Below, one piece after another: positions 11,802 through 29,506 of a stretch of 64,000 nt of DNA. Position 1 is the first letter of the stretch, and the number at the start of each line of letters is the position of its first letter. A model generated the notes under the pieces. That model made no database searches. It was given only the letters and a program-made list of their open reading frames with translations, and was not told the DNA's origin. The stretch is taken from the NCBI GenBank assembly GCA_964036295.1, contig OZ038464.1, forward strand, positions 23,448,008-23,512,007, written 5' to 3'. The DNA comes from Plumapathes pennacea. Taxonomy: Eukaryota; Cnidaria; Anthozoa; Antipatharia; Myriopathidae. The translations under genes were made by a program, and so were the position numbers.

Positions 11802-13658
11802 TTATAATTTCTTCGGCATTTTGGCATTAATGTCCTTCCCAACATACACATTCCCATTATTTCCTTGAAAAAGAGAGTATTCCCTTGGGGAAAGAGGCTG
11901 CCCATTGTCATCTCGTAAACTCTTGAAGACATAGCCTTCAAGCTCTGTGAGTTTGTTCTTCCAAAACAAAGTATCCTGCTGCAGTCTGTGCCTTTCCTCC
12001 ATGATTTTGGCCTTCTCTTCTCTAAGCTTTGTTAGTTCTTCGTCCAGACCACCAATGGCCTCAATCTTTCGCTTGCGGCACAGCCGAGCTGCCTCCTTGT
12101 TCTTGCCACGCCTGCGTATGTCTCGTGCATACTGAGCATCATCTTCATTGAGCTTCGATACCAGTTCGTTAAAGTCATTAACAGGCAATTCGATCAGTCT
12201 GCTGTCAGAAATGGGAAGTCTTGAGGCTGAAACTTTTGGTTGGGCTCCCTTGATGCCTTTAGTGACCTTTCTTGGCAAGTCCGTGGGCAATCTTTTGGGT
12301 TCTGGGACTTCATTTGGTTCCACTTTCAATGCTCTGGTGCCAGGGGCTGACAGGGCATATGAGAAGCCATTGCCCGTCAGAGAGGGAACTGATTCTTCCA
12401 CACTGAACTCTGAAAGGGCAGGAGAACCTGGGCAAAAAGGAAAAAGGATAATATTGGATGAAAATGTAAATAGACAAAAATGAAATGCATACAGGAATGC
12501 CCCCACTTGTAACATGTATAATATTTAAAGTCATGGTCTGTGTGCCATTGAACTACATGTACATGTATCCAAACAAGTATAAACACTCATAATATGCCCT
12601 TCTATTGGATAAACTTGCCACATTTACATGAACTGTAGTCCACATTTTGCACGAATGTTAACTCAAACGAAAGCTATAGTACATCAAACTCTTTTCGAAG
12701 GTCTGTGCCATATTTACCTAAGTTTAATATCACCAAACTTACCGATTCGACTGCACACCTCTGGGCTTCCAGTTAGGACCTGGCTCAGCAAATCTTCGCC
12801 CGAGTTCTCTTCTGCAGCGATGGGGCTCAAGATGTCTGGTGGAAAGGTGAAATCAAAGTCCAGATCGTCGATATCAGTTGCATCACTGGTAAACTGCTGG
12901 GCATTATTTGCTGGGTCAATGTTGAAGGAGGGATCATACAGGCTGTCAAAGTCAAACCCAAAAGATGGCTGAAGGTCGATTCCTTCAATACATTCCTTCT
13001 GGTCAGAGTACAGATCTTGAGTCGAACGGCTATGTTGCAGTTTTAAGTCTGGCACCCCTTCGTCGAACACTGGGCTAAGGGGTTCCGTCTTTACAACTGA
13101 TTCAAACGGGTGCAAGTCCAGAAAGTCATCAAGGTTTAGTATGCCATTCAAATCCAACGGTATCTCTGCTGTCGAGGTAGAACTTGGAGGCGTGTAACCA
13201 GTGGCCCCCAGCTCAGACATGTCTGCACAGGGTTCTTGGTTAGAAGATAAAGGCGAAAGGGCTCCATCAGAGTTGTAACCGCTCTCGGAATCAGACACCA
13301 AAGGGCGACGAGGAGGACATGGTGGTCCACCTTCGAAAAGCATGGCCACAGCATCGTTGTCGAACTGGTTCTTGTTGACGTGCAAGTCGAGGAACCGAGA
13401 CAAGGGATTCTGATTTTCAGCTGCCGCTACCTCTTTTGCAGCCCAAAATCGATCGGTGGTTGCACTGGTTTCGCTCGGTGACATCGTCACAGGGTTGAAA
13501 AGTGCATTGGTCATGTTGTAAGGACCGCCGCTGGAAATATGGGGTCCCGCAGCTGTTGGTCCTTGACCGATGTAAGACTGCGACTCTGGTCTCATAAGAG
13601 ACAGAGCGAGGGCGACTTGCATGAAGTTTCCTCCGTTGAAATATCTTCCAAGACCCAT
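11802..13658 (-). CDS. NFE2L: CNC-bZIP transcription factor (NFE2/NRF family)
   Basis: Two coding exons, complement(join(11802..12427, 12743..13658)), give 513 aa with a phase-1 intron. ATG at 13658 is the first Met after an in-frame stop at 13698-13700. Diagnostic parts are the basic region DIRRRGKNKEAARLCRKRK (about 408-426) preceded by a CNC-type DFNELVSKLNEDD (393-405), a leucine zipper (about 432-467), and a C-terminal Neh3-like tail with LRDDNGQPLSPREYSL (476-491). The N-terminal half is acidic activation sequence (LNLDDFLDL, DIDDLDFDF). Two SUMO consensus sites are visible (VKTE about 189, LKVE about 339), and SDSESGYNSDG (about 122-132) resembles a beta-TrCP phosphodegron. No DLG or ETGE Keap1-binding motif is seen. 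The family binds antioxidant-response/NF-E2 sites as heterodimers with small Maf proteins and drives stress genes. It is shorter than NRF2 and nearer p45 NF-E2 in plan. Confidence 0.93.
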
Positions 13659-13699
13659 CTTGCTCGAGTAAATCACGTTAAATGGATTCAAAACGTCTC

Positions 13700-14104
13700 A
13701 CTTGTTAAACTTAGAACTGTATAAACGTTTCTTGACTCTCTGTGTATCTCAGCTACAGAATCCAAGTACTTGTTCGCAAACTGTAAGCACAACTCCAAAA
13801 CAAACTCACTTTCACAAAACTCGAGCGATCAGAAATGGATCGTGACTCAGCGAATATGCCTTTATTCTCTTTCTGGTTCCTTTCAAGGGAATGATGTCAG
13901 CATATATTACCACCATATTTGGAACGGACCAATCATGATGGTTGTGCTTACGTCAATGACCTTCTGATTTGACCTGTGACGAAATATTCCCTGTTCAGCT
14001 CTGCCTCTGACGCGGCGCCCGCTTCAATGACGTATTTGGTCAGCAGCAGCAGCTTTGGACACAATAACGCCTGCTACACAAAGTACTTAAATACAGCTTC
14101 AAAC
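13700..14104. promoter_or_regulatory. Divergent promoter region
   Basis: The 446 bases between the bZIP ATG (minus, 13658) and the small ORF ATG (plus, 14105) act as a head-to-head promoter by position. Visible sites are the ARE at 13842, a Maf-like site at 13892, a CCAAT box near 13928, and CRE-like sites (TTACGTCAATGAC near 13949 and AATGACGTATT near 14026). Transcription start sites are not determined. Confidence 0.55.
13842..13851 (+). promoter_or_regulatory. Exact ARE/NF-E2 site
   Basis: GTGACTCAGC fits the antioxidant-response consensus RTGACNNNGC and contains the NF-E2 core TGACTCAGC. It lies 184 bases upstream of the CNC-bZIP start codon and 254 bases upstream of the divergent small ORF. 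A second Maf-like site (TGCTGACATCA on the minus strand) lies at 13892-13902. Confidence 0.6.
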
Positions 14105-14254
14105 ATGTCGGACGAGAAGCCAATGACAGCAAATCAGCAAAGATTGCTCGCTCAAGCGGCCGAACAAGCAAAGAAACAGAGTGCTATGCGCAGAAAAAAC
14201 ATAATAGTCTTCTCTGGACTCTTGGCAGCCGTGGCTGGAATTTGTATCCTTTAA
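14105..14254 (+). CDS. Small single-pass membrane protein, possibly COA3-like
   Basis: ATG at 14105 follows AACA and opens a 49-aa frame. It has a polar Gln/Ala/Lys-rich helix (residues 8-30, with RLLAQAAEQAKKQ), RRKN, then a hydrophobic segment (residues 32-49). This helix, basic-stretch and membrane-segment order resembles COA3/CCDC56, the cytochrome c oxidase assembly factor of the inner mitochondrial membrane. The likeness is weak. The frame stops at 14252-14254, but a GT donor at 14244 (phase 1) could splice to a further exon I could not place before 16.1 kb. The gene is divergent from the CNC-bZIP gene. Confidence 0.42.
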   Translation: MSDEKPMTANQQRLLAQAAEQAKKQSAMRRKNIIVFSGLLAAVAGICIL

Positions 14255-14542
14255 TTTCATGGTTTCTCTCCTAGTATTGCATAATCATCGTGCATGTGTG
14301 ACGTTTATTTTTAGAAACATCTACTCAAAAATCATCAGTCACTTTATATAGATCTGTGTCAGACGTTATTCATGCTCAGATCAATGTAGCACTAAGTTCA
14401 TGATAATTATTCTGTGCAAACTCAGTATCACAAAATTCTGAATGTGTTTGACCCTGATTCTGAATATGAAGCCAAGTTATCCATTGTGGTACATGGGTTT
14501 ATGGTATTAATTATGATTTTTATGCATCAGTCAAGTTAAGGG

Positions 14543-14576
<34 letters not shown>

Positions 14577-16114
14577 TTATACATGGGGCATGACTGTGAC
14601 AGCTTAGCATTTCCTGGGTTGGGTTCTTGACAAGAAGATGATTGCATGTCAGCAATGGCATCTTGAGCACTGGTACACCACTGCAAATACACTGGTTCCA
14701 AAAAGGCCAAGTCCAGATGCCTCCCTGAACTTAGGCTTTTATGCCCTGTTTTTCTATTTTTAGCATTCAAGAAGCCTGCTAGAGTAGGTCTAATTAGTTC
14801 ACATGACTAAAACTACTGTTATCATATACTGTAAGCCCATCCAATGTGTGGTTCACTCCTTGACTATTGTTAAGACACCTACTCTATATTTTCTGTCAAG
14901 CAAGAAAAACTTGAGTTTGACTAACAACGGAGGTCAAGAGACTGTTTATTGATCAGCACTATTAACAACAGGGATGTTATGACCACAGACATTTTACTTG
15001 TGATGTGATGTGACATGATTTAATTGTATTATCCTTGGCATGGTGTTCTCCAGTGTTTGGCAACAAGTTTAACTGTCCTGCAAAGAAGTTCTGTACAGTA
15101 ATACGACAGGAACTCCTTTGTCAAAATATCCTCGTGTACCACATGCATCCTCTTAGTCAGGTACTGCCAGTAATCATAAATGAAAATAGAAAAGGATGTC
15201 CTTTATGTGACTGTTTACTAGGAGACAATCTACACTGTAATGCATTGTTTTCTGAGTAGTGTTATTTTTGCTTTGTTCATTGTTTGGGTGCTTTATGAGA
15301 AAATGGAGAGGTTCTTCAATGTTGAGAAGTTAAAAAGGGAAGAAAGGAACCCAATCATGTAAATTGAACAGAATATAAACAGGATTACTCTCACTGGCAT
15401 GGCTGATGAATCAACATAAAATGTGGTGATAGTTTGAAATCATGATATGGGCTTTATTATCCTTGTCAAATCTCTGCACAGCATCAAGCTAAAAATAATG
15501 CAGGGCAGACCATATAAAGGGAACACAGCTGATTATTCTAAAGTATCCTCTTTACTATTAAGTTGCAGTACAAGCACCACTGTGCAAATGGTGACCAGAA
15601 AACTCTACATTACCATTCAAGTGTTGCTCATGTCCAAATAATGTAAAACATAAGCAAAAACAGTACACACACATACAGTACCTATCTCAGTTTGTTTGCA
15701 TAAGTTACTTGTCTCAACAAAAATTGCATTTGAGCATTTTGGTTGGACATTGTCTGTACCATAATAATTTTTTTGATACTGTGAGCAGAATATTCCATGA
15801 CACATTTCATTTTTCTAGACTTCCGCATTACCACATTGTTTTTCTCTCCCATCTGTAGTTTTCTTTTTTCAGAGTGTCAGGCAGTCTTTCTACAGGTTTG
15901 GTACTGTGTGTATCCTTGCACATACATGTACATGTGCAGCAATCCAGGATATGACTGAGAATCAGTACCTATCAAATTATTTACAACAAAGACTCATCAA
16001 ACCTGGCTTGCCACATCCTCGCTTAGTTATTAGGGAAGTGTGAAGATCTCACGAATGACTGACTGATAAAAACTGCAGTGAACCATGTGAAAAGTTTATC
16101 AGACTTTTTGTAAC
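14255..16114. other. Intergenic region
   Basis: A (TA)n microsatellite lies at about 14546-14572. Otherwise it is AT-rich, with candidate acceptors (for example before 15875) but no convincing exon. It probably includes the 3' parts of both the small plus-strand gene and MCM6. Confidence 0.5.
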
Positions 16115-23759
<7,645 letters not shown>

Positions 23760-23812
23760 GTTCGCCTTGAAGTCCTTGAATCAAGTCAAGCTCCCAACAC
23801 ATGTGAAGAAAA

Positions 23813-23824
23813 TTTGGCGCGAAA
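23813..23824. promoter_or_regulatory. Perfect E2F palindrome in the MCM6 promoter
   Basis: TTTGGCGCGAAA matches the full E2F consensus TTTSGCGCSAAA. It is 54 bases upstream of the MCM6 ATG (23759, minus strand). MCM genes are classic E2F targets at G1/S. Confidence 0.75.
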
Positions 23825-24274
23825 ATTTCTTTTCAAAGGTCCCGGATAATGCAAGCCGCTTCCTTGGGGGGTGGTTGAAAGTCGATCTCGTTACCAGGAC
23901 CAAGCTTCTTTTTCAGCGAGAAACATGGGGATGACACTGACCAAACCTCGGCCTCAGGCTATCCGCGTGAGAAGCTTGATGGCCGTATTTCCTTTCCTTT
24001 ATCAGTGGAACAATTATCTATCAAATACAGATTACAGAAAAGATGTCGGAAACCAAATCCCTGAATCCGCGCTTTCTTACGTTTCTATTGTTGCTTGACA
24101 GAAATCGAACTACGGTGTTTGTTCAGTGACAAGCTGTCAAAAACTGCACCATGAATATTGAACGAATTCTTAATAGATTTATCACGCTGATTAGTTATTC
24201 GACATTATCCGTGAAAACCGGCAGATTATTTATGAATCCAGCAGCCAGTAAAAAAAGAAATTTATTTTATTTGG
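23825..24274. other. Intergenic, upstream of MCM6
   Basis: No gene is recognised; the short frames have no supporting features. Confidence 0.5.
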
Positions 24275-24976
24275 CAGTTGACTTCCCCGTCTGCAAATTA
24301 TTGCCATGTAGTCTGGCATTTTTGCAAGGCTTCCGATAACAGAAAGATCGAGCGTGTCAAGGAACGTGCATTGAGAGCAGTTTATAGAACTAAGAAAGAC
24401 TCGTATGAAACACTCCTTCATCGAGCCCAGCTGCCATCACTGCTAAACAGAAGACTACAGGACATTGCAATCTACATGTACAAAGTAAAAAATGAACCTG
24501 CACCCAGAAGCGTGGCAGAAATATTCAGTTTTAAACAATCGTGTTATTCATTAAGAAATAGCGATTATGACATACCTAGATTCAACACTATTAATTATGG
24601 TAAGCACTCACTACGCTATCTTGGACCAGTGATATGGTCAAGGCTGAAAACTGACATTAGGAACTCATCCAGCCTTAACGCATTCAAGAGTGCAATACGA
24701 AAAGTAGATATAAATAGCTTGTTGGAAAACAACTGTAACTGCTGCGATTTATGCAAAGCATAAATGTACACCTATCTATTTTAATATTATTCCATTAACA
24801 CTGCGTCTTATATTTTTAATCTAGCATTTTAGTATTTTAGAATTTTAAAAATTTCACTTTATTAGCTACAGAAGACTAGGTTAGGTAGATAGTACAGTGT
24901 CCACAATTAGTTTGTTAAAACTAAATACCCCTGACACTTAAATAAAGGTTGTTATTTTTATTATTTATTATTATTC
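24275..24976 (+). mobile_element. 5'-truncated LINE (non-LTR retrotransposon), 3' end
   Basis: The frame 24278-24763 matches the C-terminal region of CR1/L2/RTE-like reverse transcriptases by pattern: ANYCHVVWHFC, then KIERVKERALRAVYR, SYETLLHRAQLPSL, and near the end SLRYLGPVIWSRL. The catalytic fingers and palm (including the YADD-type box) are missing, so the copy is dead on arrival. An AT-rich 3' UTR of about 200 bases follows and ends in AATAAAGG and a TTATTATTT-type tail (24940-24976). It lies between the MCM6 promoter and the 452-aa gene. The upstream edge is approximate. Confidence 0.8.
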
Positions 24977-24998
24977 AGACAGTTTCACTTCAGAGAAA

Positions 24999-25072
24999 AG
25001 TCTGCGGATACAGCTGCCCTACTATACATTGAGCCGCGGGCTCATGATGTAAAGCGGCTGTATCCGCAGACT
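24999..25072. mobile_element. Short palindromic element
   Basis: AGTCTGCGGATACAGCTGC at the left end and GCGGCTGTATCCGCAGACT at the right end are near-perfect inverted repeats around a loop of about 35 bases. It directly follows the LINE tail. Confidence 0.7.
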
Positions 25073-25394
25073 AGAAATTCCAGTGATACTGAGAAAAAAT
25101 ATCAAAAGTAGCATCGTATCGACCATGGTGAACATGTTCCTCGATGTTCTGTACTATTTCTTTGTTGTGCACCTTAAGACTCGTATATGCTACATTCTGA
25201 GTTGGATTGTCCTACTTTCTGGAACTGTCTGGAGCTCGCACGGGGTCTGTTTTTATCGTAATTATGTATTTGTATGAGTTTATTAATGCATTCCAGTTTT
25301 GCTTTTATTGCGCATCGTGAATTAGCGTCTACATGTGATGAAAGACGGTTAAAGTAATTAAGTTTTGTCCCATAAAAAGGGACGTTTTCTCGGA

Positions 25395-26753
25395 CTAGAA
25401 ATCATAGTCATTGCCTGGCATGTTTAATTTTTGATCAATCTTGCCGTTACACTCTTTGCCCTCTTCTGCGCTCGGCTTCCTCCGTAAGTACCTACAGTCC
25501 TTGATCTCTTCAAACAGCTTGTCCAGTGTCTTTTCGTGGCTACTCTCAGTTTGTGATGACATGTCATAGTTTCCTCGATGATGAACCTTTCCCAGTCTGT
25601 TGACAATCAAAGTCGTGTGACCGGACCGTCGAGCGGGGGCGGGTTTTGATGCTTTCGAAGTCTCCGGCACATGCGCTTTGCAGAACTTTTGTCTAAGGAT
25701 CCAAGAAGATACATCACCAACACTTTGACAATGAGCACTGCTACTAGAAGCGCCATTAACGAGGCCCTCGCTTACAGAACCTGGATGGTGTGACTTCGGA
25801 CAATCGAGGTCGTTTGCACAAATTCTCGAACTTACAGGATTGTCTTTTTCGGAGAATGAATTTTTGTTTGACTGACTTTCCTTCGTTCCACTTCTTGCTT
25901 CCCCTCTTGACAAACTCTCGTCGCACGTGTCACAATTCCTTAGTTCCCCAGTGCTACCAGCAACCGCTAATTTCCTTCTTGCATTTGTGCTTACTTTTCT
26001 TGGACTATTCACCAAATTGTGGACTTGTGGAAGACTTTTTGCTTTTCTGCGTTCCAGCGGCTGATCCCTGGGCGCTTGAAATCCCCGCGGTGGACATGGA
26101 AGAGAAATATGCCGCCTTTTGTCTTTTGTTTTGCTTGTGCAAATATGTTCAGCGCCCTGCCAAGCAGGCTTGACGACACGATGGTCATTCAGATCACTCG
26201 GCACTCTTGCAGAACCACTTGATGGCGATTGCTTTCTACTCATCGCTGGGAGAGTAAGACCGCGTGTTCTAGTGTACCTTAAAGCATCGTCAGGTGTGAC
26301 CGCACCGCTTTTACCTGGTGGCCGCGATGCCGATTTCCTTGTGGTGTTCCAAGATACCTTTCGTTTGCTTGGTTTTTTTCCTTCGCGTACTGGTGTGTCG
26401 TTTTTGTTTTGATCTTCTGAATATAAAGCAGTTGTAAATTCGTGTGAACAAGGGGAGACGTTCGACTGCGATAACCTTCTCAATCCTGGTCTACCCACCG
26501 AATAAAAATCTTTCACGGCGTCGAAAAACGTTGTTGTCTTTATCTTGTTGTTTATAACTTCAACGTAATCCTCAGTGCTCTCGGCTATTTTCGTCCTTTC
26601 TATGCCATCTTTCGCCCGTTCCCGTTTGCCGGGTATTTTCACATCATTTCCTTGTAGTGAAGTGGATTGCAATTTCTTCCTCCGACATATGTCATCTTCA
26701 GAGCCATTTTCATCTGTGCCGTGACTGCTTTTGCGAAAATTAAACGCTTCCAT
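25395..26753 (-). CDS. Uncharacterised 452-aa basic, Ser-rich protein, intronless
   Basis: One open frame runs from ATG 26753 to TAG 25395. An in-frame TTG-led extension upstream has no Met. I do not recognise the family. The protein is rich in Ser, Lys, Arg and Asn, has no signal peptide, membrane span or Cys-rich domain, and looks largely disordered. Short motifs are KRKVSW (130-135), which fits the protein phosphatase 1 docking pattern RVxF; RRLSQS (92-97) and RRHIS, which fit PKA-type sites; and a more ordered-looking stretch EDYVEVINNKIKTTTFFDAV (about 61-80). The C-terminus has an acidic/basic helix (TLDKLFEEIKDCRYLRRK). AATAAA on the minus strand at 25304-25309 is a plausible poly(A) signal about 86 bases past the stop. 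The length of the frame argues that it is real; function is unknown. Confidence 0.62.
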   Translation of the reverse strand: MEAFNFRKSSHGTDENGSEDDICRRKKLQSTSLQGNDVKIPGKRERAKDGIERTKIAESTEDYVEVINNKIKTTTFFDAVKDFYSVGRPGLRRLSQSNVSPCSHEFTTALYSEDQNKNDTPVREGKKPSKRKVSWNTTRKSASRPPGKSGAVTPDDALRYTRTRGLTLPAMSRKQSPSSGSARVPSDLNDHRVVKPAWQGAEHICTSKTKDKRRHISLPCPPRGFQAPRDQPLERRKAKSLPQVHNLVNSPRKVSTNARRKLAVAGSTGELRNCDTCDESLSRGEARSGTKESQSNKNSFSEKDNPVSSRICANDLDCPKSHHPGSVSEGLVNGASSSSAHCQSVGDVSSWILRQKFCKAHVPETSKASKPAPARRSGHTTLIVNRLGKVHHRGNYDMSSQTESSHEKTLDKLFEEIKDCRYLRRKPSAEEGKECNGKIDQKLNMPGNDYDF

Positions 26754-28090
26754 TTTGTTGCAGATAAAAGACGGGTTCAACCTTGTGTTTTGATGGAGAA
26801 GCGTTCATCCCATTAAAGAAGTATCAAAGGGCGCACAACTTGAGAAATGACCCAGCGTGATTTACCAACATCCTTAAAGTAATAACTTCTTGAACGGTAA
26901 TATCCTCAGTTCAACGACAATGTCAATTTCCTACATGCACTGTAGTGTTCGAATTTCCTCCGCTCAGCTGCTAACAATCAGTTTGAAGAGTTAGAGAAAA
27001 AAATATGGTAGAAACTTGGCGCCTGGGACGGAGTTGTCCGGAAATCCTCAATTGGCTACTTGTTATTCAGTGTGATAGTCGTCCTTGCTTCTTCAGCCGT
27101 GAAATGTTGTTTTTCTCGTTGTTCGAGAGATTGACCAAAGCAAACACGAGCGACAAGGCTAAATTAAATATTTCGCGTTTTAGCAGATGAGTTGACAAAA
27201 CAGGTTGTTTTACATGAATCTGTTTGCTTAAGCCTCATAAACTTTCTTTTCTAATTATCTGTCTCGTTTTTTCAGCGACTGGTGAACTTCACTCAGTTCC
27301 GTCAGGCACTGACACAGTATGTCACTTCATCTAAGAGTCGATTATTTAACAGTTGAAAAGCAGGTATCGACTCTAAAGTGGACAAATTCAGCCCATGTGA
27401 CAATTAGAACGTAAGTTATGTGTAAGTGTAAATTGAAGCCGCGTCTTGCACTATATACTTGTCACTTGTTGTTATTAAGCATTTCCTCTGTGGATTAATT
27501 CAGAGCGAACTTTCATTAATGAATACACGGGCAGAAAGTAATTAAGAATTCATGGTATACTAAAAGAGCAATTAAACTCGCGGATCAGTGACTGTAGGGC
27601 TCCTTTCTATTGTTCAACTTTGTTAATTGGTCTATTCTTTTGCGAAGCCATGGGAACGTAAAACGCGTCTGTGTGTTGGTAATTAATTTTAACATTTTAA
27701 TACTGTTTAGGGAAAAAAAAGACATCTTTGAACAGATAAGGGCGTCCTTAGCGCCAGTCCAGTTCAGTCCAGTTCAACTAAATATTGATTGATCTCTTTC
27801 TGGACATCTGTCAGAATAATTGGGTTCTTTCTTCACGCAACATTCATCAAACGTCTTTTAACAAAGGGTAGAACTCCCATGTACTTACTGACGCAACGTT
27901 AATTATGTGGGAACAGTGAAGTACTTACTCCAAAGACCAAAAACAATATGAAAGTGTCGAGTGCATATTTTGTGAATTTAAGTGCAGGCGAAGGCTTTTC
28001 TTGATATATTTTTAATTGGTCATCGGTAGTCAGCGGACGCAGCCTCTGGCTTTCGAAGCAATTAAAGTCCAGAAATATATAGAGATTACT
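26754..28090. other. Intergenic, upstream of the 452-aa gene
   Basis: Presumed promoter of the minus-strand gene, then AT-rich sequence. No further gene or strong repeat is recognised. Confidence 0.5.
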
Positions 28091-28451
28091 TCATGGAAAG
28101 TGCGCGCGTACGGTTTTTATTCACGAGTTGTGAAGTATCATAAAACGAACGAGCGAGGCTTTGCGAGCGAGTGAGTTTTATGATACGAAACAACGAGTGA
28201 ATAAAAACTGTACAAAGCACTTTCCATGATGTTTTCTGTTTATTATATACATACTGAGACATTTATGATGGGACCGGGAAACCCTTTAAAAGTAGTGAAA
28301 AATCGTCGTTCGCAGCTTGTGATTGGACGAACGATTTTTTTCACGTGTGAAAAGCGTCGTTCGCGGCCTCTCATTGGCTAGAACTCATTTGCGTACGAAA
28401 TTTTACGATATGGCTTTTTCGTGAGTATGTCTCAGTATGTATATAATAAAT
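28091..28451. mobile_element. Two adjacent hairpin elements
   Basis: First hairpin 28091-28230: arms TCATGGAAAGTGC...ATTCACGAGTTGT...TATCATAAAAC and their reverse complement, with ends CATGGAAAGT and ACTTTCCATG. Second hairpin 28239-28451: TATTATATACATACTGAGAC on the left and its reverse complement at 28429-28448. Both lie just past the stop of the first beta-lactamase-like gene and may supply its 3' end: TTTATT at 28239 reads AATAAA on the minus strand. Confidence 0.65.
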
Positions 28452-28673
28452 ATAGTTACTGACTAAATTTGTACCACATTATGTACAATATAGAATGGAA
28501 GTTCTATATTGAAGGGCCACGATTCAACCCAACGTTTCAACCAAAATGTCCCCGTCCTATGTAATTTATAACGAAATATCAGTTCGAGATTTTCACGATT
28601 GATGGCCGGTGAAAAGTATTTTTGATCTTGTTTTCTAAAAATACTTTCATTGAAATGGGCGCACGCACTTGTT

Positions 28674-29469
28674 TCATTTTTCCACCCTGTTGAAGTGCGA
28701 CTTTCCACTTGGATAAGCGCCAAACATAGTAAAACCCGGTGACAGTTCTTCACCAGACGACGGTTTGTCGAATATCAGCAGCTCGTTTCTTATGCCAAGC
28801 GTAAAGTACCTAAAACAATCAATGTTTTCATCTGTATTCATACGAAATTTGAACGGCGCTACATAATTGAGGACAAAAAATCTAACACCATTAACCAGTA
28901 CGCGAAGATTTCCGTCGATTATTGTAACTTCCATGGAGTGGATGGTTGGAATATTTTCGGGTTTGTAGGTTCCGATGTATGGCTTCGTATCTGAAGGAAG
29001 TGTTGCAGTATTCTGCAACAAAAAGAAGAGGATAGATCAATCAAGAAGCAAGCAAAATACTGGATGCATGGTTGGAATCTCGACATGCAATGAGGTAGAG
29101 ATCGTAGGAGATGGAGGGACCTTGAGAGATCCCCCCCCCCCCCCCGGCCTCCCAGACCAATTTAAAACAATACATGATGGTCTGGGGAAACAGGATGGAA
29201 AGAATAGATTGATAACAAAAATTAGAATTGAGCGGATCACTTGTGGACTTTACAAATTTAGTTCATGATCAGTTCAATTGGTAGAGTATCCGTCGAGGCA
29301 TAAGATCACTGATTGTTTCTTTGAGCTTTGCATGCAACCAATGCGAATAATATTACTTGCCGTTCTGACTTCTGTTCGTGAGACATTTGTGACCAGCACT
29401 GCTACTTGAAGAAGACGTTGTCGAAGTTTCCATATTGCACAGTTGGTGCAGATGACATTCCACGCTACA

Positions 29470-29506
<37 letters not shown>

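Noticed and set aside
12148-12483. 111-aa plus-strand frame
   Set aside because: It is antisense to the CNC-bZIP coding exon, which has clear family motifs.
12628-12972. 114-aa plus-strand frame
   Set aside because: Antisense to CNC-bZIP exon 1 and its intron.
25790-26412. Plus-strand frames of about 97-127 aa
   Set aside because: Shadows of the 452-aa minus-strand coding exon.
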